DNA from: Bacteroidales bacterium
GTDB lineage: Bacteria > Bacteroidota > Bacteroidia > Bacteroidales > GCA-2711565
DNA length: 21,956 bases
Assembly: GCA_029938505.1 (NCBI GenBank)
Contig: JAOZUV010000002.1
Location: 1 to 21,956, forward strand
Direction of reading: 5' to 3'
Both the position numbers and the translations under genes were made by a program. Shown piece by piece: positions 1 through 8,669 of this stretch (its first letter is position 1; each line of letters begins with the position of its first letter). The notes beneath the pieces were generated by a model. That model saw only the letters and a list, made by a program, of their open reading frames with translations, did no database searches and had not been told where the DNA came from.

Positions 1-1715
1 TTGAATAAAGCATAAACAATCTTATAATTAAATTCATCTGCAGGCTTTATATGACCTTCCACAAATTTTAATCGCTGACCCATAAATGAACCAATAAATC
101 TAGCATCTACTCCCAACTCCTTAACAATACGTTCAATCAATGGGTATAAATTATTTTTAAAAATATAGGTGTAGTTATTTTCCGCTATCCCCCATTCTTT
201 CATTTGATTATAACGATCAATAATATCTGAAGGTAAATTTTCACCTAATTCATCTATATAATCATTAGCTAAAGGAATAGGTGCCGAATCGGTATCTGGA
301 TACATACGATCAGCCCCAGGAAGCACACGCTCAAAAATGGTTGTTCCATCTTCAAACGACTTGCGAGTTTCTTGTGGAATCCCTTCGAAAGCAATTTGGC
401 AACGTTCTTCAATAGTTTCCAAAGCAGTTTTAATATCGTCTTCTGCACCCCAGAAAATAATTTGAGCATCATTTTCTCCGGCTTTCAATAAGTCTTTTAT
501 TTCAGTCCAATCATTATCAGAAATTACTTGCTCAAATGCTTCACTATGCGTCATATTTGGATGCTCAATACAAGCAATAACTTTTAAGCGTTCTGCAAAA
601 TCATTGGCAAACATTTTACCCGGTTGTGTAAAATAAGATAGCATTCCTTTAAACTCAGGCAAATTAACCGCTAAAATTTTGTGAAGATTTTGCTTGGCAT
701 TTTTGATTGGTTCGTAGGTGAAATCATAGGAATGGAAACGCAAAGTTTCATGTTTCATTTCCCATTTTGAAGGTTCTGCAATTCTATTTTTTAATTCGTC
801 TCTAACTTGTAATAAAGCCCACTGACGGAAACATTCGATATGCGTTAATTTTGGAATCCAACGCGTATGAGCAACTCCTTTAATTTCAACACGAGTTCCA
901 CCTTTACAGCTAACATTTACATCCTGACGACCTGCTCCAATACCCGTACGTACTTTTCCTGTACTCCGATTTAAGAAACGGATATAATCGCACACCTCTT
1001 TTACTTCCTGAGGATTTACCATGTCAGGATAAGTCACTGTTTCGATTAAAGGCATTCCGAGCCGATCAGTTTTATATACTCGCGTATGGCCAATATCCGA
1101 AATTTCACGACAGGAATCTTCTTCAATACTCAGCTGAATCAAACGGATTTTTTTGTTCTTCATTTGCAATTCACCTTCAACACCTAAAATAGCTGTCCGC
1201 TGGAAACCTGTAGGAATACTTCCATCCAAATATTGTTTACGAGTAATATGCACCTCTCCCACAATATTTAATTTTGATAATAAAGAAATTTCCAAAGCTA
1301 TTCCTAAAGCTTCTCTGTCAATAGGAAAAGGGGGAGTATCATCTACTTCGTAAGTACACGTAGTTTCATGCTTCAGTCTGTAAACAATTTCTTTACGGGT
1401 TCTGAATTCCATCAATGCCGTTCCATCATACTCACCCAACTCACTTAAGGTTGGTCGCATATGACGAATTACTTCTGCATCATAAACATCACTTTTATTA
1501 AATAATCCGGCAGGACAATGACAAAATAGTTTCTTTTTTGTCAGTAATTGCTGATGTACCTCAAGCCCTGACATAAAACCAATATCATCATAGGTTTTTT
1601 GAGTGGCCTCATGCAATGGCACATAACCTACTTTTTGGCAACTATCTTTATAATTTTTCTGTGGATCAAAAGATTTTTTCGGGTCAGGATTCTTGCTCTT
1701 CTCTTGCTTAGCCAT
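1..1715 (-). CDS. gatE: Glu-tRNA(Gln) amidotransferase subunit E (GatE), 3' end cut by window edge
   Basis: The reading frame is open from an ATG at 1715 to the left edge (571 residues visible, no stop), so the C-terminus is missing. GatE with GatD converts misacylated Glu-tRNA(Gln) to Gln-tRNA(Gln) in the cytoplasm; GatE binds and activates the tRNA-bound Glu. Visible GatB/GatE signatures are GLEVHQQLLTKKKLFCHCP (51-68), a zinc-ligand-like CHC, MRPTLSELGEYD (86-97), YLDGSIPTGFQRTA (162-175), EEDSCRE (198-204), GRQDVNVS (262-269) and GGTRVEIKGV (272-281). Features separating it from bacterial GatB are a long insert at about 310-420 where GatE carries its GAD domain, then PGADRMYPDTD (466-476) and the tRNA-binding tail. 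Archaeal GatE is about 620-635 aa, so roughly 50-60 residues are probably lost. The first ~45 residues, lysine-rich with one Cys, precede the usual GatE start. The family call is firm; that GatD exists in this genome is inference. Confidence 0.9.
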   Translation of the reverse strand, partial: MAKQEKSKNPDPKKSFDPQKNYKDSCQKVGYVPLHEATQKTYDDIGFMSGLEVHQQLLTKKKLFCHCPAGLFNKSDVYDAEVIRHMRPTLSELGEYDGTALMEFRTRKEIVYRLKHETTCTYEVDDTPPFPIDREALGIALEISLLSKLNIVGEVHITRKQYLDGSIPTGFQRTAILGVEGELQMKNKKIRLIQLSIEEDSCREISDIGHTRVYKTDRLGMPLIETVTYPDMVNPQEVKEVCDYIRFLNRSTGKVRTGIGAGRQDVNVSCKGGTRVEIKGVAHTRWIPKLTHIECFRQWALLQVRDELKNRIAEPSKWEMKHETLRFHSYDFTYEPIKNAKQNLHKILAVNLPEFKGMLSYFTQPGKMFANDFAERLKVIACIEHPNMTHSEAFEQVISDNDWTEIKDLLKAGENDAQIIFWGAEDDIKTALETIEERCQIAFEGIPQETRKSFEDGTTIFERVLPGADRMYPDTDSAPIPLANDYIDELGENLPSDIIDRYNQMKEWGIAENNYTYIFKNNLYPLIERIVKELGVDARFIGSFMGQRLKFVEGHIKPADEFNYKIVYALF

Positions 1716-1752
1716 GTTCTATCAAATCTGGATATTACAATTTTTTAAGCCC

Positions 1753-1760
1753 CAAATGTA
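1753..1760 (-). promoter_or_regulatory. Possible -7 promoter element of gatE
   Basis: On the minus strand this reads TACATTTG, matching the Bacteroidota -7 consensus TAnnTTTG, 37 nt before the gatE ATG. I found no convincing TTTG -33 element at the usual distance, so the call rests on one box in AT-rich DNA. Confidence 0.35.
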
Positions 1761-1897
1761 AGTATAATATCCAAAATTATATCTATATAATGTGAATAAA
1801 ATAACACTATATCCCATCTAAAAATGAATATAAATTTATTTTATTGAATATTGCAAATTCAAAATTTTCAAAGGGGACTCAACTAAATTTATTTTCA

Positions 1898-1905
1898 TAA
1901 GTTTG
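1898..1905 (+). promoter_or_regulatory. Possible -7 promoter element of the OstA-like gene
   Basis: TAAGTTTG matches TAnnTTTG and lies 55 nt before the ATG at 1961, in the spacer shared with divergent gatE. No clear -33 TTTG is seen. The rest of the spacer 1716-1960 is AT-rich, with only a short TTGAAT/ATTCAA dyad near 1841-1862. Confidence 0.35.
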
Positions 1906-1960
1906 TAAAACTTATTATTTATCTAATTTTTATTCGTTTGTATTTAAATCTGTAAATGGC

Positions 1961-3598
1961 ATGCACTTCAGATCATTCATAATAATTCTTTTTATTCTAA
2001 ACTTTTTGATACCATTTAGTGGGCAATCTCAAGAAAAAGCAATAATTGAACTAAGACAAGCTGATCGATTTATTGGGGAGAATATTAATGGTGTAGATTT
2101 TAACTTCTTAAGTGGGGAAGTTATTTTGATACATGATAGTACTACTTTTTATTGTGATTCGGCTGTCATTGATAAACAGCGTAATGATTTTAGAGCCTTT
2201 GGAAATGTATATGTCCTCATGAGTGATTCTGTAGAGTTATATGGCGATCGTTTATCTTATCAAGGAAATGAAAAAATTACCTACGTTTACAACAATGTAA
2301 AGTTAATTGATAAAAAAACCACTTTATACACTGATTATTTGGTTTATTATCGTTTAGAGAAAAAAGGAATTTTTAATCGTGGTGGAAGAATAATTGATGG
2401 CGAAAATGTTTTAACCAGTCGTGTTGGTGAATATTATAGTAGTTTGAAAGAATATTTTTTCACGGATAGTGTTATTGTTACCACCCCTGAACACGTCATA
2501 AAATCAGATACTTTACGTTATAATACCATCAGTGAAATTGTCCATTTTAAAGGTTACTCAACCCTTACAAGTGAAGAAGATTTTATGTTTGCCTATAAGG
2601 GCTGGTCAGATACAAAAAACGACATTACAAGCTTAAAAAATCATGCGATGGTCAAACATAAACAGCATATCATTTATGGTGATTCGGTTTACTTTAATAA
2701 AAAACAAGAATATGGCTATGCCGAAAAAGACGCCGTTTTAATGGATGTTGAAAAAGAAATGGTAGTAGAAGGTCAAATAGTGGAGTATATACTTCAAGAA
2801 GGATATGCTTATTCAACCGATAGTGCTTTTGCCGTTCTTATCGACAATAACGACTCTTTGTTTTTACATGCCGATACTTTAAAAATGCTTTTTGATACTA
2901 CTGATAAATTTGATCGTTTGTTGGCTTACGATAAAACAAAATTTTTCAGAAAAGATATGCAGGGTGCTTGTGATTTACTGATCTACAACTTGAAAGATTC
3001 AATTATTTCGATGTATGATGAACCTGTTTTATGGTCGAACAAAAATCAACTTACAAGCGATTCATTGAAAATATTTATGACCAATAATTCCATTGATTCC
3101 TTGGTAATGTATAATTCAGCCTTTATTGTATCTGAAGATAGTATGAATACTTATAATCAAATTAAAGGTCGGGATGTAGTCGCTTATTTTGTAAGCAATG
3201 ATATGGATAGAATTTCGGTTAACGGAAATTCTGAAACCGTTTATTATATCCGAGATGAGAATACCAAGGCAATTATTGGCGTTAATAAAGCCTTAGCTAG
3301 TAATATGGAGATTTCCTTAGAGAATCGGCAAATTATCAGTATTCTATACCTCGACAATCCTAAAGCAACCTTATATCCAATAACAGATATTACTGAAGAA
3401 GAACAAAAACTTAAAGGCTTTAAGTGGTTGGATTATATGCGTCCAAAAAAGAAAGAAGATATATTCAGGGATTCTGCGGCTCCAGAAGCTCCAATGCCAG
3501 AAACAGGTACTGAAGACAACTCAATCAAATCGTCAGACCCCAAATCAAAAAACACTAAAAGTGAAGGCGAAGCAAAAAAGTCTACAACAATTAAATGA
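1961..3598 (+). CDS. OstA-like (OstA_2 family) periplasmic protein
   Basis: This 545-residue protein has an N-terminal signal peptide (hydrophobic residues 4-20, then GQSQ). The mature part is a long run of short beta-rich segments of the type 'D(S/T)...y.d.l.Y......a.a.gnV' (e.g. FYCDSAVIDKQRNDFRAFG from about 63, then VELYGDRLSYQ), the pattern of the OstA/LptA-type beta-jellyroll that carries LPS across the periplasm. Length and layout fit the Bacteroidota OstA_2 family rather than the ~180-residue proteobacterial LptA. The last ~60 residues are charged and low-complexity (Pro, Glu, Lys, Ser), probably disordered. The inferred role is an LptA-like bridge or partner in LPS export, supported by lptD 2 kb away. 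It converges on the MCE gene with only 14 bp between stop codons and no hairpin there. Confidence 0.85.
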   Translation: MHFRSFIIILFILNFLIPFSGQSQEKAIIELRQADRFIGENINGVDFNFLSGEVILIHDSTTFYCDSAVIDKQRNDFRAFGNVYVLMSDSVELYGDRLSYQGNEKITYVYNNVKLIDKKTTLYTDYLVYYRLEKKGIFNRGGRIIDGENVLTSRVGEYYSSLKEYFFTDSVIVTTPEHVIKSDTLRYNTISEIVHFKGYSTLTSEEDFMFAYKGWSDTKNDITSLKNHAMVKHKQHIIYGDSVYFNKKQEYGYAEKDAVLMDVEKEMVVEGQIVEYILQEGYAYSTDSAFAVLIDNNDSLFLHADTLKMLFDTTDKFDRLLAYDKTKFFRKDMQGACDLLIYNLKDSIISMYDEPVLWSNKNQLTSDSLKIFMTNNSIDSLVMYNSAFIVSEDSMNTYNQIKGRDVVAYFVSNDMDRISVNGNSETVYYIRDENTKAIIGVNKALASNMEISLENRQIISILYLDNPKATLYPITDITEEEQKLKGFKWLDYMRPKKKEDIFRDSAAPEAPMPETGTEDNSIKSSDPKSKNTKSEGEAKKSTTIK

Positions 3599-3612
3599 AG
3601 AAATAAAATAAT

Positions 3613-4560
3613 TTAGAATATTGTCAGGCGAACATATTTTTTAGGATTCTTTCTAATATCCTCCAGCAATTTATTCAAATCAGACATGGACTTCTCAATG
3701 TGGAGATAAAGTGAGTCGTTGTGAACTAATGCACCAACAGTACCTTCTCCATTATTTACTTTCTCCAAAATAATAGCCAATTCACCAATCGCTTTATTAG
3801 CATTGGTAAAGGTTGTAGCAACATCTGCTTTCACTAAGGAATCGGAAAGGCTTGAGAAATTTGCAATGATATTTGAAATATTGTTTCTATCCGCATTTAA
3901 ATTTGAAGTAATAGAATCAACATTTGCAATGATCTTCGACAAACGGTTTGATTCCTCCCTAACCATGGTATCCATCTTCATGGTTGTATACTGTAGAGCA
4001 TAGAAAGTTTTTTCTATACTGGAAAAACTATTGGTCAAATTTTCACGAGCACCCTTATTAAAAATCTCTTTTATAATAGTTGCTACTGAATCTATTGAAC
4101 CCAATAAAGCTTCTGCCTTTATCTTTAGGGGTTGAACCTGACGATTCACCTCTTCTTTTAATGAGGCCTCAGAATCAGACATCAAGGTATCTCCTGAAAC
4201 AACCATTTCACGAGAATTACCTAAAACAATAGCAACTTCTTTCGATCCCATTAAATCGGCACTAAATATCTTAGCAACCGAATTCTTAGGAATAGGAAAA
4301 TCTTTACTTACGGATAGCACAGCTACAATACGCCCCGAATAATTTTCTTCAAAATAAACCTCTTTTACCTGTCCAACATCCAAACCATTGATAGATACAA
4401 TATTTGAAGGATTTAAACCATTCACATTTTCATAAATAGCATAAAAAATACGTTGAGTACTAAATACATTTTTACCCTTTAAGAAGTTATAACCCCAAAA
4501 TAATAAGGCTAATCCAAGGATAAATAAGATACCTACTTTTAGTTCGCGTGATATTTTCAC
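3613..4560 (-). CDS. MCE/MlaD-family membrane-anchored lipid-transport protein
   Basis: This 315-residue protein has one N-terminal membrane anchor (about 8-27) after a short basic cytoplasmic tail, so the bulk is periplasmic. An MCE domain follows (about 36-115), with the segment NGLNPSNIVSINGLDVGQV (47-65) and a second half through FSADLMGSKEVAIVLG. Residues ~132-300 are predicted alpha-helical/coiled-coil, and the tail NPKKYVRLTIF resembles the 'NPKRYVxFSIF' ending common in Bacteroidota members. MCE proteins bind lipids and shuttle phospholipids between membranes with an MlaFE-type ABC transporter; no transporter genes are in this window. The start is GTG at 4560 (GTGAAAATATCA), chosen because the anchor begins immediately. 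It lies 28 bp downstream of the amidase and may be cotranscribed, but a TAnnTTTG box in the gap suggests its own promoter. Confidence 0.88.
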   Translation of the reverse strand: MKISRELKVGILFILGLALLFWGYNFLKGKNVFSTQRIFYAIYENVNGLNPSNIVSINGLDVGQVKEVYFEENYSGRIVAVLSVSKDFPIPKNSVAKIFSADLMGSKEVAIVLGNSREMVVSGDTLMSDSEASLKEEVNRQVQPLKIKAEALLGSIDSVATIIKEIFNKGARENLTNSFSSIEKTFYALQYTTMKMDTMVREESNRLSKIIANVDSITSNLNADRNNISNIIANFSSLSDSLVKADVATTFTNANKAIGELAIILEKVNNGEGTVGALVHNDSLYLHIEKSMSDLNKLLEDIRKNPKKYVRLTIF

Positions 4561-4579
4561 TTTATCTATTTTTGTATAA

Positions 4580-4587
4580 CAAATGTA
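4580..4587 (-). promoter_or_regulatory. Possible -7 promoter element of the MCE gene
   Basis: The minus strand reads TACATTTG, the same octamer as ahead of gatE, just downstream of the amidase stop codon and 19 nt before the GTG start. No good -33 element is seen, so it could be chance. Confidence 0.35.
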
Positions 4588-4588
4588 A

Positions 4589-5668
4589 TTATTTTTTCAG
4601 AAGTTCCTGTGCTTGATTTACAGGAATCCGTTTGCCATTTAAAAAAGAAACGACGAAAGCATCTTTAAATTTTCTTTTTCGCAAATTATTTTTTAACCAA
4701 TTAGCACTGCTAATTCCTTTTTCGTTGCCAACACAGTATTTATTTAAACCATTGTGCTTATAAACAAAAATAGGACCTAAATCTTTAAATTTTTTATGAT
4801 TTTTCAGATCTCTCGAAGAAGAAGCAACTTGAACTCTGAAAACAATGTTTTTCTCCTTTTTAACCGTTTGAGTTGGAGTTGTTGTTAACACTTGAACATT
4901 CTTTTCATATTCTGCTTTATATTCTTTAAAAGCACGATAAATAGCGGAAGCAATATAAGTCTGTCCCTTTTTTGAAATTAAATATTTCTCATCATTTGAG
5001 TTACTCAGATAACTAGTTTCTATCAAAACTCCTGGCATAGTTGTTTGAAATAGCACAAGGAATCCGGCCTGAATAACACCTCTATCACGTAAGCCAACCC
5101 TTTCTTTAAACTGTTGCTGAACTTTTGCAGCAAAACTTAAGCTTTGATCTAAATTTGCATGCTGATATAAACTAAAAATAATGTAAGCTTCGGGAGAATT
5201 AGGATTAAAGCCTTCGTAATGTTGCATATAATCTTCCTCTTTCAAAATACTTGCATTTTCCTTTTTAGCAACCTCAAGATTTGCTTGATTTTTATGTAAA
5301 CCCATAACGTATGTCTCTGCCCCATAAATTCTAGAAGAATTATTGGCATTACAATGAATAGACATAAAAAGATCTGCTTTGGCATCATTGGCAATTTTTG
5401 CACGTTTATGCAAAGGAATAAAAACATCCGTTTTTCGGGTATAAATAACTTTAACATCAGGAAAATTTTGCTCAATATAAGCGCCCGTTTTTAAAGCAAT
5501 AGATAGGGCAATGTGTTTTTCTTTCGAATTTTTCCCCATAGCACCTGGGTCTTTGCCTCCATGACCAGCATCAATAACAATAGTTTTAATGCGATTGCTA
5601 GCAGCATTTAAGCCAATTATAGGGCAACAGCAAAGAAGTATAACAAAAAAAAATAGTTTTCGTTTCAC
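4589..5668 (-). CDS. N-acetylmuramoyl-L-alanine amidase (Amidase_3) with SPOR-like C-terminal domain
   Basis: A 359-residue secreted zinc amidase that cleaves the MurNAc-L-Ala bond of peptidoglycan. The signal peptide is residues 1-23. The Amidase_3 domain (27-250) has all the expected ligand and catalytic positions: H36 in VIDAGHGGKDPGA, E50 in KEKHIAL, H105 in MSIHCNA and E217 in GVLIETSYLSN. After a Thr-rich linker (260-270), residues 275-345 (FRVQVASS... to ...FKDAFVVSFLNG) look like a SPOR-type peptidoglycan-binding fold. The start is GTG at 5668; an in-frame stop lies at 5690, so there is no room for a longer start. It is divergent from lptD with a 63-bp spacer. In Bacteroidota such amidases often neighbour OstA-like and MCE genes, as here. 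Confidence 0.92.
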   Translation of the reverse strand: MKRKLFFFVILLCCCPIIGLNAASNRIKTIVIDAGHGGKDPGAMGKNSKEKHIALSIALKTGAYIEQNFPDVKVIYTRKTDVFIPLHKRAKIANDAKADLFMSIHCNANNSSRIYGAETYVMGLHKNQANLEVAKKENASILKEEDYMQHYEGFNPNSPEAYIIFSLYQHANLDQSLSFAAKVQQQFKERVGLRDRGVIQAGFLVLFQTTMPGVLIETSYLSNSNDEKYLISKKGQTYIASAIYRAFKEYKAEYEKNVQVLTTTPTQTVKKEKNIVFRVQVASSSRDLKNHKKFKDLGPIFVYKHNGLNKYCVGNEKGISSANWLKNNLRKRKFKDAFVVSFLNGKRIPVNQAQELLKK

Positions 5669-5694
5669 TTTTAAATTATTTAATAATTTTTATA

Positions 5695-5725
5695 TTTCAT
5701 TTATTCATTATGATAACTAAATTTG
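5695..5725 (+). promoter_or_regulatory. Predicted lptD promoter, leaderless layout
   Basis: TTTC at 5695-5698, a 19-nt spacer, then TAAATTTG at 5718-5725 match TTTG-N19-21-TAnnTTTG. Transcription would start near 5732, the ATG of lptD itself, predicting a leaderless or nearly leaderless mRNA. Confidence 0.5.
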
Positions 5726-5731
5726 CAGAAG

Positions 5732-8503
5732 ATGAATTTGCTTGCTAACAAAAATAATATTAAACCTGATTATACTTATAATTTGTTTCCCAAATTTTCA
5801 ACAGCTTCTATATTAAACGTTTTTTGGAGTCTATTATTTATCCTTTTGGCAAATAATTTAACATTCGCTCAACAAAATTTTAATGAGCTTGATACAACAA
5901 AGCAAGAACAAATACTGAACCAAAATAAAACAACAAACACAAATCAATTAGCCCAGAACTCAACACTAACAGTTCAAGATTCAACTTCAAACTCTATGGG
6001 GCTAAATGCAAAAGTTGATTATGTGGCTAAAGATTCTATTCGTTTTGACTTGAGAAACAAAAAAGTTTATTTGTATAATGAGGCCGTTATTGACTATCAA
6101 ACAATTAAACTCGAAGCTGCTGATGTAAAAATTCATTTTACAGAAAATATATTACTGGCCGAAGGCGTATTTGATTCACTTGGTAAACTTGTTGGTAAAC
6201 CTGTATTCACCGAAGATGAGCAAGTGTATAAATCCAAATACATGAAGTATAATTATAGCACTAAAAAAGCTATTATCAGAGAGGTTTTTACAGAAAGTGG
6301 TGAAGGATTTATGCATGGGAAAACAATTAAAAAATTGGCCAATGAAAATATTAATGTAAAAAATGGCTCTTTCACTACTTGTAACGACGAAGAGCATCCT
6401 CATTTTGAGTTTCGTTATAAAAAATCAAAGATTATTCCCAATAATAAAATTGTAACAGGCCCTGCTTATTTGGTTATTGAGGGTGTTCCAACTCCTTTAT
6501 TTATACCATTTGGACTATTTCCTAATAAGCCAGGACAACGATCAGGTGTTGTTATTCCTACTTATGGCGAATCATCTACTCGTGGGTTTTACCTTGAAGA
6601 AGGAGGTTATTATTTTGCTATCAGTGATTACCTGGATTTAAAGCTCACTGGTGACATTTATACTTATGGAAGCTGGGCAATAAAAACACTTACTAATTAT
6701 ATTAAAAAATATAAATACAATGGTTCGCTAAATATCACTTATGCCGTAAATAAAGAACGAGATGATAAAACTCCTCGAACAGATTTTGCATTCAGATGGA
6801 AACATGCCCAAGATGCAAAGGCTCGACCCAATAGTCGTTTTACCGCCAATGTAAATATTGTGAGTTCGCAGTATAATGTTTATAATCCTACAAGTACACA
6901 GGATTATTTATCTAGTTCATTTCAATCAGGAATTTCATATCAAACAAAAATTGCAGGAAAACATTCATTAACCCTAAATGCCAGCCATAATCAAAATACA
7001 CAAACAAAAATTGTAAGCATTACTTTACCCGAGCTTAGTTTTTCTGTTAACCGTTTTTATCCTTTCCGGAAAAAAGACAAAGTAGGGAACCTAAAATGGT
7101 ACGACAATATTAGTGTAAACTATACAATGAATGCAAAAAATACGATAAGTGAGGTTGATTCTCTGTTGTTTAAACCAGGTTTTGTTGGGAAATTGAAAAA
7201 CGGTATGAATCAAAAAATCCCAATTTCATTACCCATCAAATTATTCAAATACTTCAACTTAACTACAAGCATAAATATTACTGATAGGGTTTATCTTAGC
7301 AGCCTAAAAAAGACCACAGAATTTACAACAGACGAAGAGGATAATGTTGTTGGTAATCTTATAACTGATACGGTATCGGGTATAAATAATATTTTGGAAT
7401 ACAGCCTTTCATCTTCTCTAACAACAAAAATTTATGGGATGCTTAATTTTAAAAAAGGTCCTGTTAGAGCACTCCGCCATGTATTCACACCCTCCATAAG
7501 TTTTTCATATACACCTGATTTTTCTTCTGATAAATGGGGTTATTATGATTATTATTATACAGATCAGGCTCAAACCCAAAAAGTTAAATACTCTAAATTT
7601 GATAAGTATATTTACGGTGGTGCTTCAAACAGAGAGCGTGGAAGTATAAATTTTTCATTTTCGAATAATCTCGAAATGAAAGTCCCATCCAGAAAAGACA
7701 CTATAACGGGGCTTAAAAAAGTAGTCCTAATTGAAAGCCTAAGCATTTCCACCAATTATAATCTGACTGTAGATTCTTTAAATTGGGCTCCCGTTTCTGT
7801 GAGTGGACGAACTACGTTATTTAAAAAACTTACCATTAATTACGCTAGTACATGGAGTCCCTATGCTATTGATCAATATGGGATGAAAGTGAATCAATTC
7901 GAATGGGATTTTCGTAAAAAATTATTACGTTTAGAAAGTACACGTTGGAGCTTTGGATTTAATTATAAATTTTCATCCAAAGAAAATAAAAGCAAAAAAG
8001 ATAAAGGTGTAGGAGATGCAATTAAAGATGTAGAACCAGGTCTTAAGAAGAAGGGTAGTGATGTTTTTGGCAAAGAAAATAGTCAAGAATATACCGATGT
8101 TATGAATAACCCAGATGACTATGTAGATTGGAGTATCCCTTGGTCTGTAAACTTAAGCTATAGTTTATCAAAAAATACCAATCTAAAATATGTCCGAATT
8201 CTGGAAGAAGATGGTAAGTACGATATTGAGAAAACAAAAACAAAAACTCAAACGATCAGTATTAATGGGGATATAAATATTACTAAGAAGACGAAAATTG
8301 GCTTTAGAACCGGTTACGATTTTGAAAGTAAAGAAGTTTCTTATACCTCACTAAATATTTATCGTGATCTTCACTGTTGGGAAATGCGTTTTAATTGGAT
8401 CCCCATTGGTCCACGCAAAAGCTGGAACTTTACTATTGCTATTAAATCAACACTTTTGCAAGATTTAAAATTAGAGAAACGTAAAGATTTTAGAGATAGG
8501 TAA
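5732..8503 (+). CDS. lptD: LPS-assembly outer-membrane protein LptD
   Basis: A 923-residue outer-membrane protein that inserts LPS into the outer leaflet. The N-terminus has a long polar n-region, a hydrophobic core (about 27-44) and cleavage likely after TFA (46). A Gln/Asn/Thr-rich stretch follows, then an OstA-type jellyroll (about 94-240, including VYLYNEAVIDYQTIKLEAADV). FTTCNDEEHPHFEFR (215-229) is the LptD cysteine motif, and AYLVIEGVPTPLFIPFGLFP (245-264) is the family's plug/barrel entry signature. The rest (270-923) alternates like a large beta-barrel. Cys217 and Cys882 (DLHCWEMRF) may be the only disulphide-forming residues, fewer than in E. coli. I chose ATG at 5732; a TTG three codons earlier lies inside the promoter box. 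An insert near 755-785 is lysine-rich and hydrophilic. Confidence 0.92.
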   Translation: MNLLANKNNIKPDYTYNLFPKFSTASILNVFWSLLFILLANNLTFAQQNFNELDTTKQEQILNQNKTTNTNQLAQNSTLTVQDSTSNSMGLNAKVDYVAKDSIRFDLRNKKVYLYNEAVIDYQTIKLEAADVKIHFTENILLAEGVFDSLGKLVGKPVFTEDEQVYKSKYMKYNYSTKKAIIREVFTESGEGFMHGKTIKKLANENINVKNGSFTTCNDEEHPHFEFRYKKSKIIPNNKIVTGPAYLVIEGVPTPLFIPFGLFPNKPGQRSGVVIPTYGESSTRGFYLEEGGYYFAISDYLDLKLTGDIYTYGSWAIKTLTNYIKKYKYNGSLNITYAVNKERDDKTPRTDFAFRWKHAQDAKARPNSRFTANVNIVSSQYNVYNPTSTQDYLSSSFQSGISYQTKIAGKHSLTLNASHNQNTQTKIVSITLPELSFSVNRFYPFRKKDKVGNLKWYDNISVNYTMNAKNTISEVDSLLFKPGFVGKLKNGMNQKIPISLPIKLFKYFNLTTSINITDRVYLSSLKKTTEFTTDEEDNVVGNLITDTVSGINNILEYSLSSSLTTKIYGMLNFKKGPVRALRHVFTPSISFSYTPDFSSDKWGYYDYYYTDQAQTQKVKYSKFDKYIYGGASNRERGSINFSFSNNLEMKVPSRKDTITGLKKVVLIESLSISTNYNLTVDSLNWAPVSVSGRTTLFKKLTINYASTWSPYAIDQYGMKVNQFEWDFRKKLLRLESTRWSFGFNYKFSSKENKSKKDKGVGDAIKDVEPGLKKKGSDVFGKENSQEYTDVMNNPDDYVDWSIPWSVNLSYSLSKNTNLKYVRILEEDGKYDIEKTKTKTQTISINGDINITKKTKIGFRTGYDFESKEVSYTSLNIYRDLHCWEMRFNWIPIGPRKSWNFTIAIKSTLLQDLKLEKRKDFRDR

Positions 8504-8669
8504 AAACTTAAATAGCAAATAACAAATAATCCTTATATGCCCAAATTTTCAAATACCAATCGACAAAACAAATTAGCAATAAATCCTTGTTTCGAACATT
8601 AGATTTTAAGAATTTGAGATTTGTGTTTTGTAGTTTAAACTTTGGAATTTTTTAATTAAAAATATTCAA
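8504..8669 (+). promoter_or_regulatory. lptD-ridA spacer with low-complexity dyad and possible ridA promoter
   Basis: The left half is full of CAAAT/CAAAAC words and the right half of TTTG/TTTTG words, so the spacer is a loose imperfect inverted repeat. Within it TTTG at 8613-8616, 20 nt, then AAACTTTG at 8637-8644 resemble a promoter with one mismatch in the -7 box, 25 nt before the ridA ATG. No terminator for lptD is evident. Confidence 0.35.

Noticed and set aside
1..1715. Annotation as ordinary bacterial GatB
   Set aside because: The GAD-type insert between the GGTRVEIKGV core and the tail, and PGADRMYPDTD, fit GatE and not GatB.
3803..4003. Plus-strand open frame inside the MCE gene
   Set aside because: It is antisense to a well-supported gene, has no start signals and matches no family.
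5723..5731. TTG start for lptD three codons upstream
   Set aside because: The TTG is part of the TAAATTTG promoter box; ATG at 5732 is the better start.
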